A DNA stretch of 64,000 bases from Dyadobacter chenhuakuii (GTDB lineage Bacteria > Bacteroidota > Bacteroidia > Cytophagales > Spirosomataceae): the NCBI RefSeq assembly GCF_023821985.2, contig NZ_CP098805.1, positions 3,472,001 to 3,536,000 of the forward strand, given 5' to 3'. Made by a program: the position numbers and the translations under genes. Under the pieces are notes generated by a model. The model saw only the letters and a program-made list of their open reading frames with translations, was not told the DNA's origin and did not search any database. Below, in pieces: positions 33,238 through 42,025 of the stretch; the stretch's first letter is position 1, and each line of letters begins with the position of its first letter.

Positions 33238-35154
33238 GTGTTACTAGAAGGAATTATCCATTATCATAAAAATGTCGACTTGATTCAACATTTTTATGAT
33301 AATGGATTTTTTTTTGATAATTGGTTTGTTGCGGAAAAGGGCTTAAAGTCTCGCACTGATAGTTACTATTCCTTTTTTATGGGTTACCAGGATGAAGTCA
33401 AGGCGGATTTTGTCACAAACTCAGCTGCACCTTCTGCAAACTCTTACAACGATAACATCCGCAGTCTTTCTGACTCTCAGGTTGCAATTGCAGCATGGTT
33501 TGATGAATCCACCAAAAGCTTTTCATTGTTTAGGGAGCTATTCGGAAAAATCCCCCTGTTCTACATTCACATCCCGGATACATTTTTTGCATTTTCAACC
33601 AGCCTTACGCGCTTAATTGCGTTAAAAGACGTTCAACCACATCTCGCGGTTGATCAAAGCAGAATCCCTGCTTACATCTCTTTAAACGGTCATGATTACA
33701 CATCCAACGCATCTTCAACATTTTTTACCAAAATTAAATGTGTCCTGCCTGGTCACTTATTAACGGTGAACAGCCAAAATGTGAGCACGAGGCCACATGT
33801 ACAGCTCAACCCCGGTAAATGGGCGCACCTTACGTCAACGGAGTATAACGAAGAACTGGCTCGACTGTTCAAGGGTTCGGTTTCCTATGCTTCGAAAGAT
33901 TGCTCCATTTTAGGCTCTCACCTGAGTGGCGGACTGGATTCTTCGTCTGTTAGCTCGGCGCTGAGATATCTATATCCGGATAAGGCAATTCACACTTTTC
34001 ACATTCCCTCAACGAGCAAAGAGGCTGACGAACGGGAGTATGCCGAGGCCGTTGCAAATCATATCAGTTCAAAGCAACATTTTATCGATCCGGCCAATGA
34101 CAATTTAGCATCATTACAACTTGCTACTGAGCTATATGGCCAGCCAGAGAATGGATTTCTTTCGCCGGCAACGAATCACAAAACGCTTAAAACGGCGCAA
34201 AGCTTAGGCTGCGACGTTCTGCTTAATGGCTTTGGAGGGGATTCGGTCATTGGGGATGGATCAGAGTTGGTTATTCAGTCATTCCATCAAAAAGATTACG
34301 AACTATTCCAGGAGCTACTTAAAAAGAGAGTCAATTATTTTTCACGGCAGCGCCTGCATCCTTCCTGGGATGAATATGATTTTGATAAAAAGTATCATCT
34401 GGTTCTACAGAACGCCCTATACAGAAGGTTTTCTGCTTCGTCCGGCTCGGTTTCGAAACTGCTGCAATTATATCGGGAAGTGTCCCCTCATTTAAATATT
34501 TCATTAAGTTACTTCTTCGGCAGGGCGCTGAAAAGTTTGCTGCTTCGCACGGCTGACATGAATACAAAGCGCCCGGGCTCTATTATCCGAAGCGATCTCC
34601 GCGCTGATCCTGGTTCAGTGGAACCAAACTTTCCGCAATCCCTGCGAGGCGATCTTCCAGCGAATTTTCAGGAATTGCTGAATGATGTATTCCATCCACA
34701 AGTCATCAGGACGCAAGAACAAGACTTCGTTTTGAGTTGCCACTATGGCGTAAGTAACAGGGCGCCTTTCATGGACAAAGAGCTTTTTGAGCTCAATATG
34801 GCCATCCCCAATATTCTCAAATTCGGAGATGGCATCGGCCGTGCTCATTTCAGGGAATCAATGAAAGGAATCTTGATCGATAAGGTCAGGACCCGGGGCA
34901 ATAAAGCCACTGTCAGTTCGAGTGAGGGAGAAAAAATGGCGCTGGACCTGTACCGCGAATCACAAGATTACCTTGATGATTCGCAGGAAGTATGGATGTA
35001 TGTAGACAGAGCTAAGTTTCAGGAGCAAGTTAAAATTGCGCAAAACAGCAAAATCCCGTTCGCGCAAAAAACCACTACATACGCTCTCATTACGCGCACC
35101 ATATCGCTGTCTGTCTGGCTGAATTGGCTAAAAAGCAAAGGATACAATAGCTAG
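33238..35154 (+). CDS. lasso-peptide cyclase (asparagine-synthetase-like, protein C)
   Basis: A 638-residue member of the asparagine-synthetase B family. It starts with GTG at 33238, because a TAG stands two codons upstream and no ATG occurs until residue 48. The N-terminal domain is glutaminase-like but lacks the nucleophile Cys2 of true glutamine-dependent enzymes. The ATP-PPi domain has the PP-loop SGGLDSS at residues 230-236 and a second phosphate-site segment LLNGFGGDSVIGDG. In lasso pathways this enzyme adenylates the ring Asp/Glu side chain and closes it on Gly1. Position directly behind the precursor supports this. It is convergent with the C25 peptidase gene, only four bases away. 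Confidence 0.82.
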   Translation: MLLEGIIHYHKNVDLIQHFYDNGFFFDNWFVAEKGLKSRTDSYYSFFMGYQDEVKADFVTNSAAPSANSYNDNIRSLSDSQVAIAAWFDESTKSFSLFRELFGKIPLFYIHIPDTFFAFSTSLTRLIALKDVQPHLAVDQSRIPAYISLNGHDYTSNASSTFFTKIKCVLPGHLLTVNSQNVSTRPHVQLNPGKWAHLTSTEYNEELARLFKGSVSYASKDCSILGSHLSGGLDSSSVSSALRYLYPDKAIHTFHIPSTSKEADEREYAEAVANHISSKQHFIDPANDNLASLQLATELYGQPENGFLSPATNHKTLKTAQSLGCDVLLNGFGGDSVIGDGSELVIQSFHQKDYELFQELLKKRVNYFSRQRLHPSWDEYDFDKKYHLVLQNALYRRFSASSGSVSKLLQLYREVSPHLNISLSYFFGRALKSLLLRTADMNTKRPGSIIRSDLRADPGSVEPNFPQSLRGDLPANFQELLNDVFHPQVIRTQEQDFVLSCHYGVSNRAPFMDKELFELNMAIPNILKFGDGIGRAHFRESMKGILIDKVRTRGNKATVSSSEGEKMALDLYRESQDYLDDSQEVWMYVDRAKFQEQVKIAQNSKIPFAQKTTTYALITRTISLSVWLNWLKSKGYNS

Positions 35155-35158
35155 TGCC

Positions 35159-38100
35159 TCATTTGATGATCACAACCTTCCCCGTTACAGTCTTGTCTTC
35201 CTCTGAGTTAAGATATTTAAATATAACCTGGTAAATGTAAAGTCCATCGGAAACGTAATTTGGCTTCCAATACCATTCGTTTGTACCGGATAACGGCGCT
35301 GTGCGTTCCCCTTCATCCATAAGCTTGCCCGCAATGTTAAAGACTTTCCAATGAATACTCGCTGCCGGTTGCTTGGAATTCAATTGTGTTTCAAACCGAA
35401 TGTAATCAACGGCTGGGTTAGGACTTGCAATCACCTTCACATTTTCATCATTGTCGCCTATTAAAAACTGAATTGTGAAAGGCGATGCAATGCTATTTCC
35501 AGCATCATCACTTGAAATCACGAGCATTTCGTAGTTTCCGTCTTCGGCAAGCAGATCCGGGTCTAAGTTTAATTGTATAACGTGATCTGAAATATTTTTC
35601 AGATCCATCTTCCACTTGTCCGAAAAATTAACCCGCTCAAATTCACAGCTATTGTCTTCGCAGGTCTTTAAGAAAATACTGATCCGGGCGGTATCAGCTG
35701 TCAAAACCCGGTCATCCTGTAAAGTCAGTGTTACTTGTGGTTTAGGGCTGATCTGCTCACCATTTTTGATCGTCCGATCATTGAATGTAACATCCAGCAA
35801 CGGCGCGATAATGTCTTTACCACTCGTTAGCGGGTAATAACTTTCATTTTTAGCAATTTCCCAATCAACCAGCAGTTCAGCCGTGTTGTTCTGCTTGTTC
35901 AGTTCCTTTAATGTATTCTGGGGATCAATTTTAACAACGATGCTTTGCAATTCCTTTTGATTCTGTACATCCAGGATCAATGTGTCGCTGTAAGCAAACC
36001 CTTGCAAAGTTTGCGCAGACTTGGTTTGTGAATCCTTATAAATGTAGGTAATCTCCACCGGGACTTTTTCAGCCTTTACAAATCGGCCCAGATTGCGAAT
36101 GAGCAGGTTGACCTTTAATTTGGAAGAACTGGCTATCGTCTTGTCCGGACTTTCAGAAAATATCTTTATTCCATTATCCGCACTAATGGCATAGTCGGAA
36201 CTTGCCACAGAAACCAGCTTTAACGCAGGGTCACCTTGTAAAATAGACTGATGTATATTAGCCACGCTGTACATTCCTGAATCTTCCGCTAGAATTTTCC
36301 TGGCAACAATCCGCTGAATATCACCAATTGGAAGATTATAGCTGGTTGAATCCGTGAACATGGATGTGTACAACTGACTTAAATATTTCGAGGAAGGTCC
36401 GACGAAGCTTTCAAAAGAATTGGCAATGACGGCAATGGCCCCACCATTCGGAGCAAGTAACCAGTCCATTGATAAGGTGTATCTGTCGGTAGCTGCTGGA
36501 TTTGGATTAAATCGTCCAGCGAAGATATTTCCAACCCCACATCCATTAAAATACATCATTGGATACATTCCCTTGTTGTTATAACCACGGTTTGCATCTG
36601 TAATGTATCCCATATTAAGATCTGTTACGGTGGTCGAGCCGTGTCCGAAGTAGGTTATCAGCCCAACTCCGTCATTAACCTCAGGCGTAATGTTCACATA
36701 TTCAACCTCGCCGATTGCCTGCTGCTTCACAAATGGGATTACTTTTCCACCAACCACACCATTCACAACTTTCGGCTCCAATGCCGCTAACAGATTTTTC
36801 AATTGAGTAATTTCCCCAACTGTTTTGCCACCATTCAAATGCAAAACATCCTTCTTCCAGCCAAAATCGCTGGTTGCACCTTGCTCGTAGTCTTTCACCT
36901 TTTGCAGGTAATCCAGAACATTCTGATTCGTCACCGCACTTAACCGGCCTATGGAAACAGCGGGTACGTCTTTCGGCACCCCGCCCAGGCCTTCTACCAA
37001 AAGTATATCCGAACCGGGATAGCCCACAGAGGGAACTTCATCAGGCAGTTCACGTATCATCCTTTCGTTGAACGTAATACTCCTTCCGATCAGATGTAAA
37101 TATTTCCCACTGGTGCCGCTCGATACCATGTAATCCACAAATCTGCGGATTGCAACCGGGCTTGGCTCGCCATAGTTGAACTGATTGTAGACATCTTTAA
37201 TGTTCACTACAATAGGAACAAACCCACCGCCCGCAGCCGAAGCACGGTATGCCGCATACTTATTGGCTCCATCCAGTAAATTTTCACTGGTTAGGATAAT
37301 GTAGTTTGGATTGGTAGGATATTTAGCTGAGAATTTAACTTCCGTAACCTTCGCCTTTTCAATAGTTTTAGCTTCACTCGTGACAAGCAGGTTAAGCGTC
37401 CGCGCAGAAGAATGCGGAACCATTAAGTTGCCAGGCTGTCCGTTGATTACTTTTGGCTTGTTAACATTAGATATATCAAGAATAGTAGCACCGCCAGGTG
37501 CATTCGCTATATTCAGCCTGTTTATTGGTTGAGCTGATTTGGCAAGAGAAAATTCAAAACTCTTCTTGTCCTTCATATCCGTGAGCTGCGGATATGAAAG
37601 TAAATAGTAAGTCAGCGAGTAACCGTCTGCTGAGTTGCTGCCTACTGCCTTTAAATTCAGTATTATTTTATTATCAGCCGTCAGATCTTCCGGTTCCAGG
37701 TCAAAGGAAAATTCTGATCCTGAAAAGCCGTTGTTATTCAGTGCACGCACAAGCCGTAGTGACTGTGCCGTTTTTCCTACCCGAATTTCAATATTCTTAT
37801 TGCCGGGTGTCCGGCCATGCAAGAGCAGCTTTAATCTGGGTTTGATGCCGCTTTCTTTATAGTAATTTGTTAGCTGTAGTGTATAGTCTGTGGCTTTGCC
37901 TTCCATGGAAGACTTTCCAGTTTTGCTGGCTCCTATCTCGAAATAACTGTTAAAAAAGGCTGGTCTGTAAAAGGGAATAGTTCCTAACGAGTATTCATCT
38001 TTATACAAGCTTAAATTGGTGCCTGTATGAAATGTTGTCACCGGAACATTGGTGTCAACATTGCTCGTAATCTGCTCAGCCCTCATTCCCGCCTTGTCGC

Positions 38101-38491
38101 CTACTGTAAGAAAATAGGCACTTTCATCGGAATACAAGCTATAATACGGGTTAATACGCGAACTCATCGGGCGATACAACAAGGAGTCACTTGCACCGTC
38201 ATTGGGCACGGCGTAAAAGACAATTTCTTTATTTTCGGTACTGATGATTGCGACCTCTTCTCCCCTATGCCATAGTTGCAGTTTACCTGCATCGCCCACC
38301 GGGAAACTAGTCGGTAAAAGTGAAAACGGCAATTTGTGAATCCCTTTCTGTGTTACGCCGATCTTTACATAAGGCTTGCCATACACAATCCAATTGTTAG
38401 TATATGGTGCCCCCCATTGAGCGTTGACGGTTTGTAACATTCCGGATGTTACAAGTAAGAATGTGTATAGAAAAATTTTACCTAATCTCAT
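35159..38491 (-). CDS. C25-family (gingipain-like) cysteine peptidase, T9SS cargo
   Basis: A protein of about 1110 residues from ATG 38491 (a longer frame starts upstream); signal peptide ending TVNAQ. An N-terminal beta-rich pro-region (KPYVKIGVTQKGIHKLPFSL, LWHRGEEVAIIS, FYAVPNDGASDSLLYR) is followed by the peptidase domain with His in LITYFGHGSTTV (about residue 614) and Cys in YFNGCGVGNIF (about residue 650), the C25 dyad. Next come Ig-like and CARDB-like modules and a C-terminal T9SS sorting domain (VIASPNPAVDYIRF ... VTGKVVIIK). It is probably secreted and anchored or released outside. Its relation to PorU is family-level only. It is the second gene of a tandem pair. Confidence 0.83.
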   Translation of the reverse strand: MRLGKIFLYTFLLVTSGMLQTVNAQWGAPYTNNWIVYGKPYVKIGVTQKGIHKLPFSLLPTSFPVGDAGKLQLWHRGEEVAIISTENKEIVFYAVPNDGASDSLLYRPMSSRINPYYSLYSDESAYFLTVGDKAGMRAEQITSNVDTNVPVTTFHTGTNLSLYKDEYSLGTIPFYRPAFFNSYFEIGASKTGKSSMEGKATDYTLQLTNYYKESGIKPRLKLLLHGRTPGNKNIEIRVGKTAQSLRLVRALNNNGFSGSEFSFDLEPEDLTADNKIILNLKAVGSNSADGYSLTYYLLSYPQLTDMKDKKSFEFSLAKSAQPINRLNIANAPGGATILDISNVNKPKVINGQPGNLMVPHSSARTLNLLVTSEAKTIEKAKVTEVKFSAKYPTNPNYIILTSENLLDGANKYAAYRASAAGGGFVPIVVNIKDVYNQFNYGEPSPVAIRRFVDYMVSSGTSGKYLHLIGRSITFNERMIRELPDEVPSVGYPGSDILLVEGLGGVPKDVPAVSIGRLSAVTNQNVLDYLQKVKDYEQGATSDFGWKKDVLHLNGGKTVGEITQLKNLLAALEPKVVNGVVGGKVIPFVKQQAIGEVEYVNITPEVNDGVGLITYFGHGSTTVTDLNMGYITDANRGYNNKGMYPMMYFNGCGVGNIFAGRFNPNPAATDRYTLSMDWLLAPNGGAIAVIANSFESFVGPSSKYLSQLYTSMFTDSTSYNLPIGDIQRIVARKILAEDSGMYSVANIHQSILQGDPALKLVSVASSDYAISADNGIKIFSESPDKTIASSSKLKVNLLIRNLGRFVKAEKVPVEITYIYKDSQTKSAQTLQGFAYSDTLILDVQNQKELQSIVVKIDPQNTLKELNKQNNTAELLVDWEIAKNESYYPLTSGKDIIAPLLDVTFNDRTIKNGEQISPKPQVTLTLQDDRVLTADTARISIFLKTCEDNSCEFERVNFSDKWKMDLKNISDHVIQLNLDPDLLAEDGNYEMLVISSDDAGNSIASPFTIQFLIGDNDENVKVIASPNPAVDYIRFETQLNSKQPAASIHWKVFNIAGKLMDEGERTAPLSGTNEWYWKPNYVSDGLYIYQVIFKYLNSEEDKTVTGKVVIIK

Positions 38492-38507
38492 GTCGATATA
38501 AGCGAAA

Positions 38508-38544
38508 CGGCTAAGAAAGTACCTGATAAGCACTTCCTTAGCCG
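38508..38544 (-). promoter_or_regulatory. hairpin between the two C25 peptidase genes
   Basis: Two 13-bp arms (CGGCTAAGAAAGT and ACTTCCTTAGCCG) pair with one mismatch around an 11-nt loop in the 66-bp gap. There is no T-run on the minus strand after it, so partial termination or mRNA processing that sets the ratio of the two peptidases is more likely than full termination. Confidence 0.45.
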
Positions 38545-38557
38545 CGAATTTAATTGA

Positions 38558-41554
38558 TTATTTCTTAACTACTTTTTTGTGATACAAGTCGCCGTTCTCA
38601 GTCAGTATTTCAACAATATATTCTCCCGAAGCAAGATTCGAAACATCGATTTTCAGGCCGGTTTGGTTGGACTTGATTGCTCTTCCCTTCACATCTATCA
38701 GATTCCAGCTTTTGATTGCTACCGGTGCATCCAATGCTATCTCCGCTACATCTGAAACAGGATTTGGAGAAATGACCAGGAATTTGCTGACTTCCCTTGA
38801 AACAGACACCAATCTTGATTGCGTCACTTTTCCCTTCACCAACTTACCGTTGATCGTTACATCACCATCAACTTGTTTAAGTCTGTAATAACTCGTTCCA
38901 CTTAAAGGTTTAAGGTCCTGGAAAACATAGTCAGACTGTACTTCTGTGGTTCCTTTACCCTCAACCATTCCAATGGATTCGAAGTTTTTCCCATTGTAAC
39001 TTCTTTCAACCAGGAAATGGCTGTTATTACTTTCTGATGCAGTTTTCCAAGTTACCTTAACCTGATCCTGCTCAGCATGCGCGTTGAAAGAAATAAGGTT
39101 AACCGGCAGCGCACCCTCAGTGATTAGCACGCGTAATGATGGGTCTCCTTGCAGGATCACTTGATGCACATTGGCGCGATCGGCATCGTAATAAGACATT
39201 GTCCGCCCATTCTGAGCTGGATTATACGAATAGTTTTTCTCTAGCTTCGTCTGCAGCGCTACATTTTTAAGAATATTTCCAATGGCTGGTCTCGTTCCGT
39301 CCGCTGTTGAAAATATCTGCTCGTAAAGTTTATCCAGATATTGGTTGGATGTAGACGCATAGGCATCCCAGGTATTTCCAAAAACAATTACCGCGCCTTT
39401 GTTAGGCGCCAGCAGCCAGTCCAGTGACATAGGACGGACAAGAATCGTAGGAAGTGAGCCAAATTCGCCATTACGCCCACTGAACAGGTTGTTTACTCCA
39501 CACCCATTGTAGAAAAGGATTGGAAACTTGTTTGTGTCCTTATAGCCCTTGCTCGGATTTGAAACATAGCCAGCATTGTAATCTGTTTTATCTACACCGC
39601 CGTGTCCGAAATAAGTAATCATACCCACTCCTTCTACACCCGGAACCTCACCATTCAGCTCGGGGGCCAATGTCATTTCGATAACATTATTGGAAGCAAC
39701 CGTTTTTAATCTGGGAAGAACCGCTCCTGAAAAAGGTGCAGACGATACTACATTTGAAATACCATTTAAATAATTAGAAAACTGAGTGATTTCATTGTTA
39801 GTCTTCCCGCCATTCATATGAACCACGTTTTTCCGCCAAGCCACATCCAGTTGGCTTTCGTAGGTCACAACCTTTTCCAAATAATCATAAACCTGTTGAT
39901 TTACCGTAGCCGATATTCTACCTACCGGAATAGCGGGAACATCATCCTGCACGCCGCCCAGGCCGTCTACAAGCAAAAGATCTGATCCCGGATAACCAAC
40001 AGTCGGCACCTCGTCAGGAATTTCTCTTATGGAACGCTCGAAGTAAGTGATTGATCGGCCTATCAGCAACAGATATTTGTCCAATTGTCCGTCAGAGACC
40101 ATAAAATCAACAAATCTTCTTATAGCAACCGGGCTTGGCTCTCCATAATTGAATTGGTTATAAACGTCGTCAATGTTAATGACCAAAGGTTTGAACTTCC
40201 TGCCTGGCGTCGTTGTGCTACGATACTTTGCATAATCGGTTGCGGATGTGTTCAGAGAATTGCTGCAAATAATCAGGTAATCATTGGCAGCGGGAGATAA
40301 GCTTGTAAACTTAACCGTTGAAATTTTTGAGGTGGGAACTGTTGTTACAGTACTGGCCGCCAACAATTTCAAGGCCTTATCGTCACGATTAATGACCAGC
40401 GCCGAAGGTGTTCCCGACACGATCTGCGGTGCACTCGGATTCGAAATGTTATAAACTTTGGTTCCTGCTGGTGCATTTGCTATGGAAAGTGTTGACTGGG
40501 ATCCTGCTACAACGGCTGGGAAGGTAAGCTCATAAGAGGTTAAGCCTTGCATGTTAATCGCTTGCTCGTATTCAACTGTAAAATATGAGATCGAAAAACC
40601 ACTGCCATCGCTTCCGATTTTGGTAGACTTGAAACCCAATGTTCCGTTCCCGCTCGCATCAAAGTCTGTCGGTTCGAGATTAAATGTGTAATCGTAATCA
40701 TTCAACTCATTGACGTTCAATGTCCCGACAGATCTCAAAGTGCCGGGCGTTTTACCGACGTAGATACCTGCGATCGTAGTTCCGGTCCTGGATTTGATAT
40801 GGATCGTAATTTTTTTGGCCAAAGCGCCAACAGGCGATTTTAATTGAAAAGAGAACGGAACCGGCACATAAGAGTTGGTATATGCTACTGGCTTTGGATT
40901 AGAAGTTTGAATCGCAGTTCCCACAAACTCGTCCATGATGGATGACCCGGTGGTTTGCTTACCTTCTTCAAAATAGCTGTTCAGTGCACTTGGTCTGTAA
41001 AAAGGTATCGTTGAGTGCGTGTGCTCATTCTGATATAGTTTCAAATCTGTCTGAACCTGAGCTGTTAATGCAACAGCGCCAGGATTTGCTGCCACGGCCG
41101 GTGCAGCAGCCCGAAGGCCGTTATCACCAGAGCTAACTGTCAAAAAGTAAGTACTTTGGTCAGAATAAATGCTGTAATAAGGATTTTTTCTGGTTGTGCT
41201 GAATCGATAAAGAAGCGCATCCGAAGCTCCGTCGTTCGGAACGCCGTAAAACAAAATCTCCGATGCATCGGCTTTGATGATCGCAATCTGCTGACCGCGA
41301 TACCACATCTGAATTTTGTCCTTATTTGCATTTTTAAAAGCGTCCGGCAAGTCGTTCACATTGATTTTGTGTATGCCTTTCGCAGTGACACCAATTTTAA
41401 CCCAGGGCTGGCTATACTTTCCTGCCAACCACTCGTTCCCGTTCACCCCGCTCCACTTCTGAGCATTGGCCCCACCGATCGTAAGAAAGAGGAAAAAGAC
41501 TATTTTGGAGAAATTCAACAAGCGAAGTGTGTAAAAAGTAAAGTTTGCTTTCAT
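38558..41554 (-). CDS. C25-family (gingipain-like) cysteine peptidase, T9SS cargo
   Basis: A 998-residue paralogue of the gene downstream. Signal peptide ending GGANAQ, pro-region with QPWVKIGVTAKGIHKINVND, MWYRGQQIAIIK and FYGVPNDGASDALLYR, peptidase domain with His in MITYFGHGGVDK (about residue 649) and Cys in LFYNGCGVNNLF (about residue 684). After the domain comes a fibronectin-like module (LISFNAHAEQDQVKVTWKTA) and a T9SS sorting domain (LVISPNPVSDVAEIAL ... YHKKVVKK). It lacks the CARDB-like modules of its neighbour. First gene of the pair on the minus strand; 471 bp upstream hold no other gene. Confidence 0.85.
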   Translation of the reverse strand: MKANFTFYTLRLLNFSKIVFFLFLTIGGANAQKWSGVNGNEWLAGKYSQPWVKIGVTAKGIHKINVNDLPDAFKNANKDKIQMWYRGQQIAIIKADASEILFYGVPNDGASDALLYRFSTTRKNPYYSIYSDQSTYFLTVSSGDNGLRAAAPAVAANPGAVALTAQVQTDLKLYQNEHTHSTIPFYRPSALNSYFEEGKQTTGSSIMDEFVGTAIQTSNPKPVAYTNSYVPVPFSFQLKSPVGALAKKITIHIKSRTGTTIAGIYVGKTPGTLRSVGTLNVNELNDYDYTFNLEPTDFDASGNGTLGFKSTKIGSDGSGFSISYFTVEYEQAINMQGLTSYELTFPAVVAGSQSTLSIANAPAGTKVYNISNPSAPQIVSGTPSALVINRDDKALKLLAASTVTTVPTSKISTVKFTSLSPAANDYLIICSNSLNTSATDYAKYRSTTTPGRKFKPLVINIDDVYNQFNYGEPSPVAIRRFVDFMVSDGQLDKYLLLIGRSITYFERSIREIPDEVPTVGYPGSDLLLVDGLGGVQDDVPAIPVGRISATVNQQVYDYLEKVVTYESQLDVAWRKNVVHMNGGKTNNEITQFSNYLNGISNVVSSAPFSGAVLPRLKTVASNNVIEMTLAPELNGEVPGVEGVGMITYFGHGGVDKTDYNAGYVSNPSKGYKDTNKFPILFYNGCGVNNLFSGRNGEFGSLPTILVRPMSLDWLLAPNKGAVIVFGNTWDAYASTSNQYLDKLYEQIFSTADGTRPAIGNILKNVALQTKLEKNYSYNPAQNGRTMSYYDADRANVHQVILQGDPSLRVLITEGALPVNLISFNAHAEQDQVKVTWKTASESNNSHFLVERSYNGKNFESIGMVEGKGTTEVQSDYVFQDLKPLSGTSYYRLKQVDGDVTINGKLVKGKVTQSRLVSVSREVSKFLVISPNPVSDVAEIALDAPVAIKSWNLIDVKGRAIKSNQTGLKIDVSNLASGEYIVEILTENGDLYHKKVVKK

Positions 41555-42025
41555 ACCAATTGTTAGATGAATTAATTGTTACAACGAATTGTGTTCAAAT
41601 AATGACTCAAAATGCGTTTCAAGGACTTGACAACAACACTCTTACGACCGACTTGTAACACCAATGCGACATAAATTTACGACAAGTTTTGAGGTTGACA
41701 AATATTGGCGGTTACAAGTTTGGGTTGATTATGCTCTTTTCCAGCGAGATACTCTCCGACGTTGTATTTTGAATGGAACGGTTGTTTTAGCCACACGGCC
41801 ATCATTATAGCATCTCGTGTACGTTCAAGGCACACTGTGTCGAGTTTTAAACGATTGCAATCAATAAAGTTTTAATTGCCCTCATCCAAGAACTTGTAAC
41901 CCGTCATAACTTTTATTTTTTTAATTAAACTATTTTCGGGGCAGGATGTGTTAATTACATTGTAGCAGATTATTTTTTGTACTATTCCGGGCTTTACCGC
42001 CCTGTAACATACCATTTTTTCTCCG
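41555..42025. other. 471-bp intergenic region between divergent genes
   Basis: It separates the minus-strand C25 peptidase gene from mqo. I see no open frame of note, no tRNA and no repeat. It should hold the two divergent promoters. A near match to the -7 box, TATTTTCG, lies at about 41931-41938, but without a convincing -33 element. A short GGGC-N6-GCCC dyad occurs near 41989-42004. Confidence 0.6.

Noticed and set aside
33238-35154. Ordinary asparagine synthetase B
   Set aside because: The nucleophile Cys2 is missing, the N-terminal domain is atypical, and a lasso-type precursor lies directly upstream. Not excluded without a phylogeny.
35159-41554. PorU, the T9SS sortase, for one of the C25 proteins
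   Set aside because: Both fit the C25 family, but as a tandem pair with ordinary sorting domains and no porV beside them they look like cargo. The assignment to PorU cannot be supported from the sequence alone.
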